From Catellatospora tritici (lineage in GTDB: Bacteria > Actinomycetota > Actinomycetes > Mycobacteriales > Micromonosporaceae): a stretch of 64,000 nt of DNA. Position numbers and translations under genes: made by a program. The stretch is taken from the NCBI RefSeq assembly GCF_019083965.1, contig NZ_JAHRCY010000031.1, positions 27,469-91,468 on the forward strand, given 5' to 3'. Positions 16,843 through 24,450 of the stretch are shown in pieces (position 1 is the stretch's first letter; the number at the start of each line of letters is the position of its first letter). The notes under the pieces were generated by a model, which searched no databases, had not been told where the DNA came from, and saw only the letters and a list, made by a program, of their open reading frames with translations.

Positions 16843-16990
16843 CGTCTTGACAGCGCGGACCCGCGGCAAGATACTTCATGCGTGAAGGATTCGGCCCGAT
16901 AGGGGCCGGGCCCCGCTATTTCGCCAGCGTTCTCGCATCCATCATCCGGACCGCGATTGAGCGCTGGCTATTGCTGTTTTTGCAGCTCAA

Positions 16991-17009
16991 TGACCATGCA
17001 CATTGGTCA
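16991..17009. promoter_or_regulatory. Inverted repeat TGACCA-N7-TGGTCA
   Basis: Perfect six-base arms at 16991-16996 and 17004-17009 within the AT-richer part of the urt leader. It is a candidate operator for an unknown dimeric regulator. Confidence 0.45.
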
Positions 17010-17032
17010 GTACACAGCGTATTAAGAATGCC

Positions 17033-17048
17033 GAAACAGTCGTGTAAC
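17033..17048 (+). promoter_or_regulatory. GlnR-like half sites GAAAC-N6-GTAAC
   Basis: GAAAC (17033-17037) and GTAAC (17044-17048) are six bases apart, matching the alternating GTnAC/GAAAC pattern of actinobacterial GlnR boxes. Flanking repeats of the pattern are not seen, so it is only a partial box. Nitrogen control of urea uptake would make sense. Confidence 0.45.
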
Positions 17049-17254
17049 GACACTCGCGGACGCTATGCGTGCCCGGCATTCAAGTGGCCGCCCGGCAGCC
17101 GACACAACCGGCTGGGGCCGCCGCTGCGCGCTGCCGTCGCACCGCAACGCCTCTACCACCGCGGGAACGGCCCAAGCCGACGACGTCTCCCCCACCGCGG
17201 TTTCGTCCTTGCCTCAACGACTCGTGTTCCGCTGACGCTGGGAGATTTCCGAAG

Positions 17255-18499
17255 ATGTTCAGGTTCCATGGCCGCCGCCTGGCGGCGTGCAGTGCCATCC
17301 TGGCCGCCGCGCTGGCGTTCAGCGCCTGCGGCAGCAAGACCGGCGAGACCGGCACCACCAGCGGCGTCACCGCCGACACCTCGGGCGACACCGTCAAGGT
17401 CGGCCTGCTCAACTCGCTGTCGGGCACCATGGCCATCAGCGAGGTAACCGTCCGCGACTCGATCAACCTCGCCATCGAGGAGATCAACGCCGCCGGCGGC
17501 GTGCTCGGCAAGAAGCTGCAGCCCATCAGCGAGGACGGCGCCTCCGACTGGCCGACCTTCGCCGAGAAGGCCAAGAAGCTCATCAAGGAGGACCGGGTCG
17601 CCGCGGTCTTCGGCTGCTGGACCTCGGCCAGCCGCAAGGCGGTCAAGCCCGTCTTCGAGGAGAACAAGGCGCTGCTGTTCTACCCGGTGCAGTACGAGGG
17701 CCTGGAGCAGTCGCCGTACATCTTCTACACCGGCGCCACCACCAACCAGCAGATCGTGCCCGGCCTGGACTACCTCAAGGCGCAGGGCAAGAAGTCGGTC
17801 TACCTGGTCGGCAGCGACTACGTCTTCCCGCGTACCGCCAACAAGATCATCAAGGCGTACGCGGCGGCCAACGGCATGACCGTGCTCGGCGAGGACTACG
17901 CCCCGCTCGGCTCCACCGAGTTCGGCACCATCGTCAACAAGGTCAAGTCGGCCAAGGCCGACGCGGTGTTCAACACCCTCAACGGCGACAGCAACGTGGC
18001 CTTCTTCAAGGAGTACAAGTCCGCGGGCCTGACCGCCGCGACCATGCCGGTCGTCTCGGTGTCCATCGCCGAGGAGGAGGTCAAGAGCATCGGCACGCAG
18101 TACCTCGCGGGCCAGCTCACGGCGTGGAACTACTACCAGACCACCACCGGCGCCGCCAACGACAAGTTCGTCAAGGCGTACAAGGCCAAGTACGGCGCGG
18201 ACAAGCCCACCTCCGACCCGATGGAGGCCGCATACGTCTCGGTCTACCTGTGGAAGGCGATGGTCGAGAAGGCCCAGTCCTTCGACGTGGAGAAGGTCAA
18301 GGCCGCCTCCGACGGCATCACCTTCGACGCCCCTGAGGGCACGGTCACCATCGACGGCGCCACGCAGCACATCTCCAAGACCGCCCGCATCGGCAAGATC
18401 GGCGACGACGGCCTGATCACCGAGGTGTGGAACTCCGGCTCGCCGGTCAAGCCCGACCCGTACCTCAAGGGATACCCCTGGGCCAGCGGCCTGTCCTGA
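17255..18499 (+). CDS. urtA: Urea ABC transporter substrate-binding lipoprotein UrtA
   Basis: 414-residue extracellular receptor that captures urea for the UrtBCDE importer. Lipoprotein signal peptide with lipobox around LAFSAC (residue about 26). The mature protein is a type I periplasmic-binding fold: VGLLNSLSGTMAISEVTVRDSINLAIEEINAAGG, FGCWTSASRKAVKPVFE and LLFYPVQYEGLEQSP are UrtA-specific. ATG 17255 fits the signal peptide; GGGAG lies about 10 bases upstream. First gene of the urea block, followed by a strong hairpin before urtB. Confidence 0.97.
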   Translation: MFRFHGRRLAACSAILAAALAFSACGSKTGETGTTSGVTADTSGDTVKVGLLNSLSGTMAISEVTVRDSINLAIEEINAAGGVLGKKLQPISEDGASDWPTFAEKAKKLIKEDRVAAVFGCWTSASRKAVKPVFEENKALLFYPVQYEGLEQSPYIFYTGATTNQQIVPGLDYLKAQGKKSVYLVGSDYVFPRTANKIIKAYAAANGMTVLGEDYAPLGSTEFGTIVNKVKSAKADAVFNTLNGDSNVAFFKEYKSAGLTAATMPVVSVSIAEEEVKSIGTQYLAGQLTAWNYYQTTTGAANDKFVKAYKAKYGADKPTSDPMEAAYVSVYLWKAMVEKAQSFDVEKVKAASDGITFDAPEGTVTIDGATQHISKTARIGKIGDDGLITEVWNSGSPVKPDPYLKGYPWASGLS

Positions 18500-18512
18500 C
18501 CCTCACCACCCC

Positions 18513-18548
18513 GGCCGGTGGAGCGGAGCCCCAGCCGCTCCACCGGCC
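18513..18548 (+). terminator. Hairpin between urtA and urtB
   Basis: GGCCGGTGGAGCGG (18513-18526) and CCGCTCCACCGGCC (18535-18548) are exact complements around an 8-base loop. There is no U-tract. It probably stabilises urtA mRNA or attenuates downstream transcription, giving more receptor than permease. Confidence 0.65.
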
Positions 18549-18575
18549 CTCACCCACGACGAGGGGCGAACCCCG

Positions 18576-19475
18576 ATGACCGTGATCCTCGGCCAGCTGT
18601 TCACCGGCATCAGCATCGGCGCGGTGCTGCTGCTCATCGCGCTCGGCCTGGCCCTGACGTTCGGGCAGATGAACGTCATCAACATGGCGCACGGCGAGTT
18701 CATCATGGCCGGCGCCTACACCACGTACGTGCTCCAGCAGGTGCTCACCGACGCCGGGATGTCACTGCTGGTGGCGATCCCGGTCGCGTTCGTGGTCGCG
18801 GGCCTGCTCGGCGTGCTGCTGGAGGTGCTGCTGATCCGGCGGCTCTACCTGCGGCCGCTGGACACCCTGCTGGTCACCTGGGGCGTGTCACTGATGCTGC
18901 AGCAGCTGGCCCGGGACATCTTCGGCGCGCCCAACGTGCAGACCCGCGCGCCGGACCTGCTCACCGGCAGCACCACGCTGCTGCGTACCGCCGACGGCGA
19001 CGTGTCGATCGCCAACAGCCGCCTGTTCATCCTGACCCTGGCCGTGCTGGCGGTCGCCGCGCTCACCGCCGTGCTCAAGTGGACGCCGCTGGGCCGTCGC
19101 ATCCGGGCCGTGGTGCAGAACCGCGACCTGGCCGCCGTCTCCGGCATCGCCAACGGCCGTATCGACCGGCTCACCTTCTTCATCGGCTCCGGCCTGGCCG
19201 GGGTGGCCGGGGTGGCACTGACGCTGCTCGGCCCGATCGGCCCGACCATGGGCACCAACATCATCATCGACGCGTTCCTGGTGGTCGTCGTCGGCGGCAT
19301 CGGGCAGATCAAGGGGAGCGTGATCGTGGCCTTCGTCCTCGGCATGCTGCAGTCCACCGTGGAATACCTGACCACCCTCTCGGTCGCCAAGGTGATCGTG
19401 TTCGTGGCGATCGTGGCGTTCCTGCAGTGGCGCCCGCAGGGCATGTTCACGCTGCGGACCCGGAGCCTGGCATGA
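18576..19475 (+). CDS. urtB: Urea ABC transporter permease UrtB
   Basis: 299-residue inner-membrane permease of the LivH type with about eight hydrophobic segments (FTGISIGAVLLLIALGLALTF, FGQMNVINMAHGEFIMAGAY, and so on). The motif MNVINMAHGE marks branched-chain-amino-acid/urea permeases, and MGTNIIIDAFLVVVVGGIGQIKGS is the EAA-like contact to the ATPase. ATG 18576 follows GAGGGG. It ends in ATGA overlap with urtC. Confidence 0.96.
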   Translation: MTVILGQLFTGISIGAVLLLIALGLALTFGQMNVINMAHGEFIMAGAYTTYVLQQVLTDAGMSLLVAIPVAFVVAGLLGVLLEVLLIRRLYLRPLDTLLVTWGVSLMLQQLARDIFGAPNVQTRAPDLLTGSTTLLRTADGDVSIANSRLFILTLAVLAVAALTAVLKWTPLGRRIRAVVQNRDLAAVSGIANGRIDRLTFFIGSGLAGVAGVALTLLGPIGPTMGTNIIIDAFLVVVVGGIGQIKGSVIVAFVLGMLQSTVEYLTTLSVAKVIVFVAIVAFLQWRPQGMFTLRTRSLA

Positions 19476-20599
19476 GCGCCCTCGAGAGCGCGCGCTGGTC
19501 GCCGAGCGGCCGGACCCGCGCGATCGCCGGATTCGCCGCGGGGGCGGTGCTGCTGTTCGCGCTGGCCCCGGCCGTGCTGACCGACTTCCGGCTCAGCCTG
19601 CTGGCCAAGTACCTGTGCTTCGCCATCGTCGCCGTCGGCGTCGGCCTGGCCTGGGGGCGCGGCGGCCTGCTCACCCTCGGCCAGGGCGTCTTCTTCGGCC
19701 TGGGCGGCTACGCGATGGCGATGCACCTCAAGCTCGCCGACGCGGGTCCAGGCAACATGCCCGACTTCATGCAGCTGTACGGCCAGCTCGACGAACTGCC
19801 CGCCTGGTGGCGCCCGTTCGAGAACCCCGTCTTCGCGCTGGCCGCCACGATGCTGCTGCCGATGCTGGTCGCCTTCGGCCTCGGCTCGCTGGTGTTCCGG
19901 CGCCGGGTGCGCGGCGCCTACTTCGCCATCCTGAGCCAGGCCCTGGCCGCCGCGATGGTCATCCTGCTGATCGGTCAGCAGGGCACCACCGGCGGCACCA
20001 ACGGCCTCACCGACATCAAGGGCTTCTTCGGGTACGCCCTCGACGACCCGGTCAACCAGCGCACCGTGTACTTCATCATCGCGGCCGTGCTGCTGGCGCT
20101 GCTGTGGCTGGCCCGGCAACTGATGCACAGCCGCTACGGCGAACTGCTGGTCGCCGTGCGCGACGCCGAGGAGCGGGTGCGTTTCCTCGGCTACAACCCC
20201 GCCAACGTCAAGCTCGTCGCGTACGTCGTCGCCGCTGGGATGGCGGGCCTGGCCGGGGCGCTGTTCGTGCCCGCGGTCGGCATCATCTCCCCCGCGCTGA
20301 TCGGCATCGTGCCCTCGATCGAGCTGGTCATCGGGGTGGCCGTCGGCGGTCGGGCCACCCTGCTCGGGCCGGTCGTCGGCGCGGTCGCGGTGGCGTGGGC
20401 GAAGACCGCGCTTTCAGAGCGGTTCCCCGGCACCTGGACGTACGCGCAGGGCCTGATGTTCGTGCTGGTCGTGGCGTTCCTGCCGGGCGGCCTGGCGGCC
20501 CTGTGGGGACTGGTCCGCCGCCGTGGCGAGCAGCCGCCCGCCGCACCGTCACCGGTCGCGGCCCAGCCGCAGCCGACTCCGAGCGAGGTGGCCGCATGA
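19472..20599 (+). CDS. urtC: Urea ABC transporter permease UrtC
   Basis: 375-residue LivM-type permease partner of UrtB. About ten hydrophobic segments; GRGGLLTLGQGVFFGLGGYAMAMHLKL and TNGLTDIKGFFGYALDD are family signatures, and EERVRFLGYNPANVKLVAYVVAAGMAGLAGALF forms the ATPase-coupling loop. The tail is Pro/Ala-rich. ATG 19472 overlaps the urtB stop. The 3' end overlaps a 14-codon ORF that bridges to urtD. Confidence 0.96.
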   Translation: MSALESARWSPSGRTRAIAGFAAGAVLLFALAPAVLTDFRLSLLAKYLCFAIVAVGVGLAWGRGGLLTLGQGVFFGLGGYAMAMHLKLADAGPGNMPDFMQLYGQLDELPAWWRPFENPVFALAATMLLPMLVAFGLGSLVFRRRVRGAYFAILSQALAAAMVILLIGQQGTTGGTNGLTDIKGFFGYALDDPVNQRTVYFIIAAVLLALLWLARQLMHSRYGELLVAVRDAEERVRFLGYNPANVKLVAYVVAAGMAGLAGALFVPAVGIISPALIGIVPSIELVIGVAVGGRATLLGPVVGAVAVAWAKTALSERFPGTWTYAQGLMFVLVVAFLPGGLAALWGLVRRRGEQPPAAPSPVAAQPQPTPSEVAA

Positions 20600-20640
20600 G
20601 CCGCAGTCAGCGCGACTTTCAGCGAGAGGTGGCGGCATGA
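20596..20640 (+). CDS. 14-residue bridging ORF between urtC and urtD
   Basis: The ATG at 20596 overlaps the urtC TGA (ATGA), and its own TGA overlaps the urtD ATG at 20637 in the same way. The frame encodes a 14-residue basic peptide. Its 5' and 3' boundaries carry near-identical sequence (GAGGTGGC-GCATGAGC), suggesting a small tandem duplication. Its role may be only to keep ribosomes moving from urtC to urtD; no homology is expected at this size. Confidence 0.45.
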   Translation: MSRSQRDFQREVAA

Positions 20641-21383
20641 GCACCGGGGGCGGGCTGCGGATCCGCGATCTGCGGGTGGTGTTCGACGGGTTCGTCGCCG
20701 TCGACGGCGTCGACCTGGACGTGGCGCCGGGCGACCTGCGCTTCCTGATCGGACCGAACGGGGCGGGCAAGACCACCCTGGTCGACGCGGTGACCGGGCT
20801 GGTCAAGTCGTCCGGGTCGGCCCGGTTCGGCGAGCACGAACTGCTCGGGCGCGACGTGCACCGCATCGTACGGCTCGGGGTCGGGCGCACGTTCCAGACC
20901 GCGGCGGTGTTCGAGGAGCTGACCGTACTGCAGAACCTCGACATCGCGGCGGGCGCCGGGCGGGGGCCGTGGACGATGCTGCGGCGGCGCCGAGGCATAC
21001 CCGATGATGTCGCGAAAGCGCTGGAGACCATCGGATTGGCCGACCGGCGCGACGCGCTGGCGGGCACCCTGGCGCACGGGCAGAAGCAGTGGCTGGAGAT
21101 CGGGATGCTGCTGGTGCAGGACGCCAAGCTGCTACTGCTCGACGAGCCGGTCGCGGGCATGAGCCACGAGGAGCGGGAGGCCACCGGCGCGCTGCTGGAG
21201 GCGGTCAGCGGCGAGCGGACCGTGGTCGTGATCGAACACGACATGGACTTCCTGCGCCGCTGGGCCCGCACCGTCACCGTGCTGCACGCCGGGAAGGTGC
21301 TCAGCGAGGGCACGGTCGCGCAGGTGCAGGCGGACCCGCGCGTGCAGGAGGTCTATCTCGGACACGCGGCGAAGGAGGCCTGA
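20637..21383 (+). CDS. urtD: Urea ABC transporter ATPase UrtD
   Basis: 248-residue ABC ATPase of the LivG type. Walker A GPNGAGKTT, the Q-loop region FQTAAVFEELTVLQNL, signature-like LAHGQKQWLEIGMLL (characteristic of UrtD), Walker B LLLLDEPVAGM and switch histidine VVVIEHDMDFL are present. ATG 20637 is preceded by GAGAGGTGG. The stop overlaps urtE by one base. Confidence 0.96.
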   Translation: MSTGGGLRIRDLRVVFDGFVAVDGVDLDVAPGDLRFLIGPNGAGKTTLVDAVTGLVKSSGSARFGEHELLGRDVHRIVRLGVGRTFQTAAVFEELTVLQNLDIAAGAGRGPWTMLRRRRGIPDDVAKALETIGLADRRDALAGTLAHGQKQWLEIGMLLVQDAKLLLLDEPVAGMSHEEREATGALLEAVSGERTVVVIEHDMDFLRRWARTVTVLHAGKVLSEGTVAQVQADPRVQEVYLGHAAKEA

Positions 21384-22072
21384 TGCTGCGCATCGAAGCG
21401 ATCACTGCCGGGTACGGCCGCAGCATCGTGCTGCGCGACGTCGACGTGACCGTCGCCGACAGCACCGTGACGGCCGTGCTCGGCCACAACGGGGCGGGCA
21501 AGAGCACGCTGCTGCGGGCCGCGATCGGGCTGATCAAGCCGCGTTCGGGCATGGTGCTGCTGGCCGGGGAGGACGTCACCAGGCTCGCCCCGCACCAGCG
21601 GGTCGACCGGGGCATGGCGTACGTCCCGCAGGGTCAGCAGTGCTTCCCGCACCTGACGGCGGCGGAGAACCTGCAGTTGGTCGCCGACGGCAGGCGCGGC
21701 GGCAAGGAGGCGCTGGCCGAGTCGCTGGACCTGTTTCCGGCACTGACCGGGCTGCTGCGGCGCCGGGCGGGACTGCTGTCGGGCGGGCAGCGGCAGCAGC
21801 TGGCGATCGCGCGAGCGCTGATCACGCGACCGAAGCTGCTGCTGCTGGACGAGCCGACCGAGGGCATCCAGCCCAACGTGGTGGCCGAGATCGAGCAGGC
21901 GATCCTGGCGCTGGCGGCGGGCGGGTTGTCGGTGCTGCTGGTCGAGCAGCATCTGGGGTTCGCGCTGCGCGCGGCGCACCGCTACCACGTACTCGAATCG
22001 GGCAGAGTGACCTCAACGGGTGGGGGTGGCAGCGGCGCCGAACCCGCCGTCCGTGCCGCCCTGTCCGTGTGA
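21383..22072 (+). CDS. urtE: Urea ABC transporter ATPase UrtE
   Basis: 229-residue LivF-type ATPase. Walker A GHNGAGKST, YVPQGQQCFPHLTAAENLQL, signature LSGGQRQQLAIARAL, Walker B LLLLDEPTEGIQPNVV and SVLLVEQHLGFAL. The EGIQPNVV and VPQGQQCFP motifs are UrtE-typical. It pairs with UrtD. The stop is 15 bases before ureA, so importer and enzyme are co-transcribed. Confidence 0.96.
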   Translation: MLRIEAITAGYGRSIVLRDVDVTVADSTVTAVLGHNGAGKSTLLRAAIGLIKPRSGMVLLAGEDVTRLAPHQRVDRGMAYVPQGQQCFPHLTAAENLQLVADGRRGGKEALAESLDLFPALTGLLRRRAGLLSGGQRQQLAIARALITRPKLLLLDEPTEGIQPNVVAEIEQAILALAAGGLSVLLVEQHLGFALRAAHRYHVLESGRVTSTGGGGSGAEPAVRAALSV

Positions 22073-22087
22073 ACCGAAGGACGGTCC

Positions 22088-22390
22088 ATGTTCCTCACCC
22101 AGCATGAGCAGGAACGGCTGCTCATCCACGTGGCCGCCGACGTCGCCGAGCGGCGTCGCGCCCGTGGGCTGCTGCTCAACTACCCGGAGTCCGTCGCGAT
22201 CATCACCCGCTTCCTGCTGGAGGGCGCCCGCGACGGGTGCACGGTGGTCGAGCTGATGGAGACGGGCGCGCAGGTGCTCACCCGAGACGACGTCCTGCCG
22301 GGCGTCCCCGAGATGCTGAAGGAGGTGCAGGTGGAGGCGACGTTCCCGGACGGCACCAAGTTGGTGACGGTGCACCACCCGATCCGGTGA
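22088..22390 (+). CDS. ureA: Urease gamma subunit UreA
   Basis: 100-residue structural subunit of urease. It starts MFLTQHEQERLLIHVAADVAERRRARGLLLNYPES and contains EGARDGCTVVELMETG and DVLPGVPEMLKEVQVEATFPDGTKLVTVH, all standard. GAAGGA precedes the ATG. GTGA overlap with ureB. Confidence 0.98.
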   Translation: MFLTQHEQERLLIHVAADVAERRRARGLLLNYPESVAIITRFLLEGARDGCTVVELMETGAQVLTRDDVLPGVPEMLKEVQVEATFPDGTKLVTVHHPIR

Positions 22391-22692
22391 TCCCCGGCGA
22401 GGTGCTGCACGGGCAGGGCGGGGTCGAGCTCAACGCCGACCGCCCGGTGACCGTGCTGCTGGTGACCAACACGGCCGACCGGCCGGTGCAGGTCGGCTCG
22501 CACTACCACTTCGCCGAGGCCAACCCGGGCCTGTCGTTCGACCGGCAGGCGGCGTGGGGCCAGCGGTTGGCCGTGCCCGCCGGGACCGCGGTGCGGTTCG
22601 AGCCGGGGGTATCGCGAGAGGTCGAGCTGGTGCCGCTGGCCGGCGCCCGGATCGTGCCCGGCCTGCGCGGCGAGTGCGGAGGAGAGCTGTGA
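22387..22692 (+). CDS. ureB: Urease beta subunit UreB
   Basis: 101-residue subunit: VIPGEVLHGQGGVELNADRP, TVLLVTNTADRPVQVGSHYHFAEAN and RLAVPAGTAVRFEPG match the family exactly. GTG 22387 overlaps the ureA stop. The usual C-terminus is slightly shortened. After it comes a 52-base gap spanned by a 19-codon ORF. Confidence 0.97.
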   Translation: MIPGEVLHGQGGVELNADRPVTVLLVTNTADRPVQVGSHYHFAEANPGLSFDRQAAWGQRLAVPAGTAVRFEPGVSREVELVPLAGARIVPGLRGECGGEL

Positions 22693-22748
22693 ACGGCGAC
22701 ATGCGACCCGGTGAGCACCGCGGTCACCGACGGATGGGAGCGCTGTGA
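22689..22748 (+). CDS. 19-residue bridging ORF between ureB and ureC
   Basis: GTG 22689 overlaps the ureB TGA, and the TGA at 22746-22748 overlaps the ureC GTG at 22745. The peptide is basic (about 19 residues). The arrangement is the same as at urtC-urtD, so translational coupling is the simplest reading. The ATG at 22701 in the same frame is an alternative start. Confidence 0.45.
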   Translation: MNGDMRPGEHRGHRRMGAL

Positions 22749-24448
22749 GCGTCGTCAGTCGCGAGCGCTACGCCGCGCTCTACGGCCCCACCACCGGCGA
22801 CCGGATCCGGCTGGCCGACACCAACCTCCTGATCGAGGTCGAGGCCGACCACTGCGCGGGCGGCGATGAGGTCGTCTTCGGCGGCGGCAAGGTGATCCGC
22901 GAGTCGATGGGCCAGTCCCGGGCCACCCGCGCCCAGGGCGCCCTGGACACCGTCATCACCGGCGCGGTGGTGCTGGACCACTGGGGCATCGTCAAGGCCG
23001 ACATCGGCATCCGTGACGGCCGGATCGTCGCCATCGGCAAGGCGGGCAACCCCGACACCATGCCAGGCGTGCACCCGGAGCTGGTCATCGGCCCGGCCAC
23101 CGAGGTCATCGCGGGCAACGGGAAGATCCTCACCGCGGGCGCGGTCGACACGCACGTGCACTTCATCTGCCCACAACTGGTGGCCGAGGCCCTGGCGGGC
23201 GGGGTGACCACACTGGTCGGCGGGGGCACCGGACCGGCCGAGGGCACCAAGGCCACCACCGTCACCGCCAACGCCTGGCACCTGGCCCGCATGCACGAGG
23301 CCCTGGACACGTTCCCGGTGAACGTGCTGCTGCTGGGCAAGGGCAACACCGTCTCCGAGGAGGCGATGTGGGAGCAGTTGCGGGCCGGGGCGGGCGGGTT
23401 CAAGCTGCACGAGGACTGGGGCACCACCCCGGCGGCGATCGACGCGTGCCTACGGGTGGCCGACGCGTCCGGGGTGCAGGTGTCGATCCACACCGACACG
23501 CTGAACGAGGCCGGGTTCGTGCAGGACACCCTGGCGGCGATCAACGGGCGGGCGATCCACTCGTACCACACCGAGGGGGCCGGGGGCGGGCACGCGCCCG
23601 ACATCATCACGGTGGCGAGCCTGCCCCATGTGCTGCCGTCGTCGACCAACCCGACCCGGCCGTACACTCGCAACACCCTGGCCGAGCACCTGGACATGCT
23701 GATGGTGTGCCACCACCTGAACGCGGCGGTGCCCGAGGATCTGGCGTTCGCGGAGAGCCGGATCCGGCCGTCCACGATGGCCGCCGAGGACCTGCTGCAC
23801 GACCTCGGCGCGATCTCGATCATCGGGTCGGACTCGCAGGCGATGGGCCGCATCGGCGAGGTCGTCATGCGGACCTGGCAGACCGCGCACGTGATGAAGG
23901 CCCGGGTCGGGGCGCTGCCCGGCGACGGCGCCGCCGACAATGCCCGCGCCAAGCGGTACGTCGCGAAGTACACCATCTGCGCGGCGATGGCCAACGGGCT
24001 GGAGGCCGAGATCGGGTCGGTGGAGCCGGGCAAGCTGGCCGACCTGGTGCTGTGGGACCCGGCGTTCTTCGGCGTACGGCCGCACGCCGTCATCAAGGGC
24101 GGCCTGATCGCGTGGGCGCAGATGGGCGACGCCAACGCGTCCATCCCCACCCCGCAGCCGATCCTGCCCCGCCCCATGTTCGGCGCGTACGGCGTGGCCG
24201 CCGCCAAGACCAGCGTCGCGTTCGTCGCCCCGGCGGCGATCGAGGCCGGGCTGGAGCTGGACATCCGGCGCCGCATGGTGCCGGTTGGGGACGTGCGCTC
24301 ACGTACCAAGGCCGACCTGCCGCACAACGGCGCCATGCCGCACATCACCGTCGACGCGGACACGTTCACCGTCCGGGTCGACGGGCAGGTGGTCGAGCCC
24401 GACCCGCCCACCGAACTGCCCATGGCCCAGCGGTACTTCCTGTTCTGA
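22745..24448 (+). CDS. ureC: Urease alpha (catalytic) subunit UreC
   Basis: 567-residue catalytic subunit that hydrolyses urea to ammonia and carbamate at a dinickel centre. Nickel ligands seen: His137 and His139 (DTHVHF), carbamylated Lys220 (GFKLHED), HTDTLNE, HTEGAGGGHAPD and GSDSQAMGR. The active-site flap MVCHHLN carries the conserved Cys-His-His. GTG 22745 is the start. The C-terminus (ELPMAQRYFLF) is normal. ureF follows 2 bases later. Confidence 0.98.
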   Translation: MSVVSRERYAALYGPTTGDRIRLADTNLLIEVEADHCAGGDEVVFGGGKVIRESMGQSRATRAQGALDTVITGAVVLDHWGIVKADIGIRDGRIVAIGKAGNPDTMPGVHPELVIGPATEVIAGNGKILTAGAVDTHVHFICPQLVAEALAGGVTTLVGGGTGPAEGTKATTVTANAWHLARMHEALDTFPVNVLLLGKGNTVSEEAMWEQLRAGAGGFKLHEDWGTTPAAIDACLRVADASGVQVSIHTDTLNEAGFVQDTLAAINGRAIHSYHTEGAGGGHAPDIITVASLPHVLPSSTNPTRPYTRNTLAEHLDMLMVCHHLNAAVPEDLAFAESRIRPSTMAAEDLLHDLGAISIIGSDSQAMGRIGEVVMRTWQTAHVMKARVGALPGDGAADNARAKRYVAKYTICAAMANGLEAEIGSVEPGKLADLVLWDPAFFGVRPHAVIKGGLIAWAQMGDANASIPTPQPILPRPMFGAYGVAAAKTSVAFVAPAAIEAGLELDIRRRMVPVGDVRSRTKADLPHNGAMPHITVDADTFTVRVDGQVVEPDPPTELPMAQRYFLF

Positions 24449-24450
24449 CC

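Larger units (their letters stand above)
16807..17254. other. Intergenic region upstream of the urea block
   Basis: About 450 bases between the PadR start and urtA. The plus-strand frame from 16878 lacks typical codon use and is not called. The region is less GC-rich around 16960-17045 and holds the PadR promoter, an inverted repeat (16991-17009) and a GlnR-like half site (17033-17048). A long 5' leader for urtA is likely. Confidence 0.6.

Noticed and set aside
16878..17447. 189-codon frame upstream of and into urtA
   Set aside because: It has no ribosome site, odd composition and overlaps the urtA signal peptide region in another frame.
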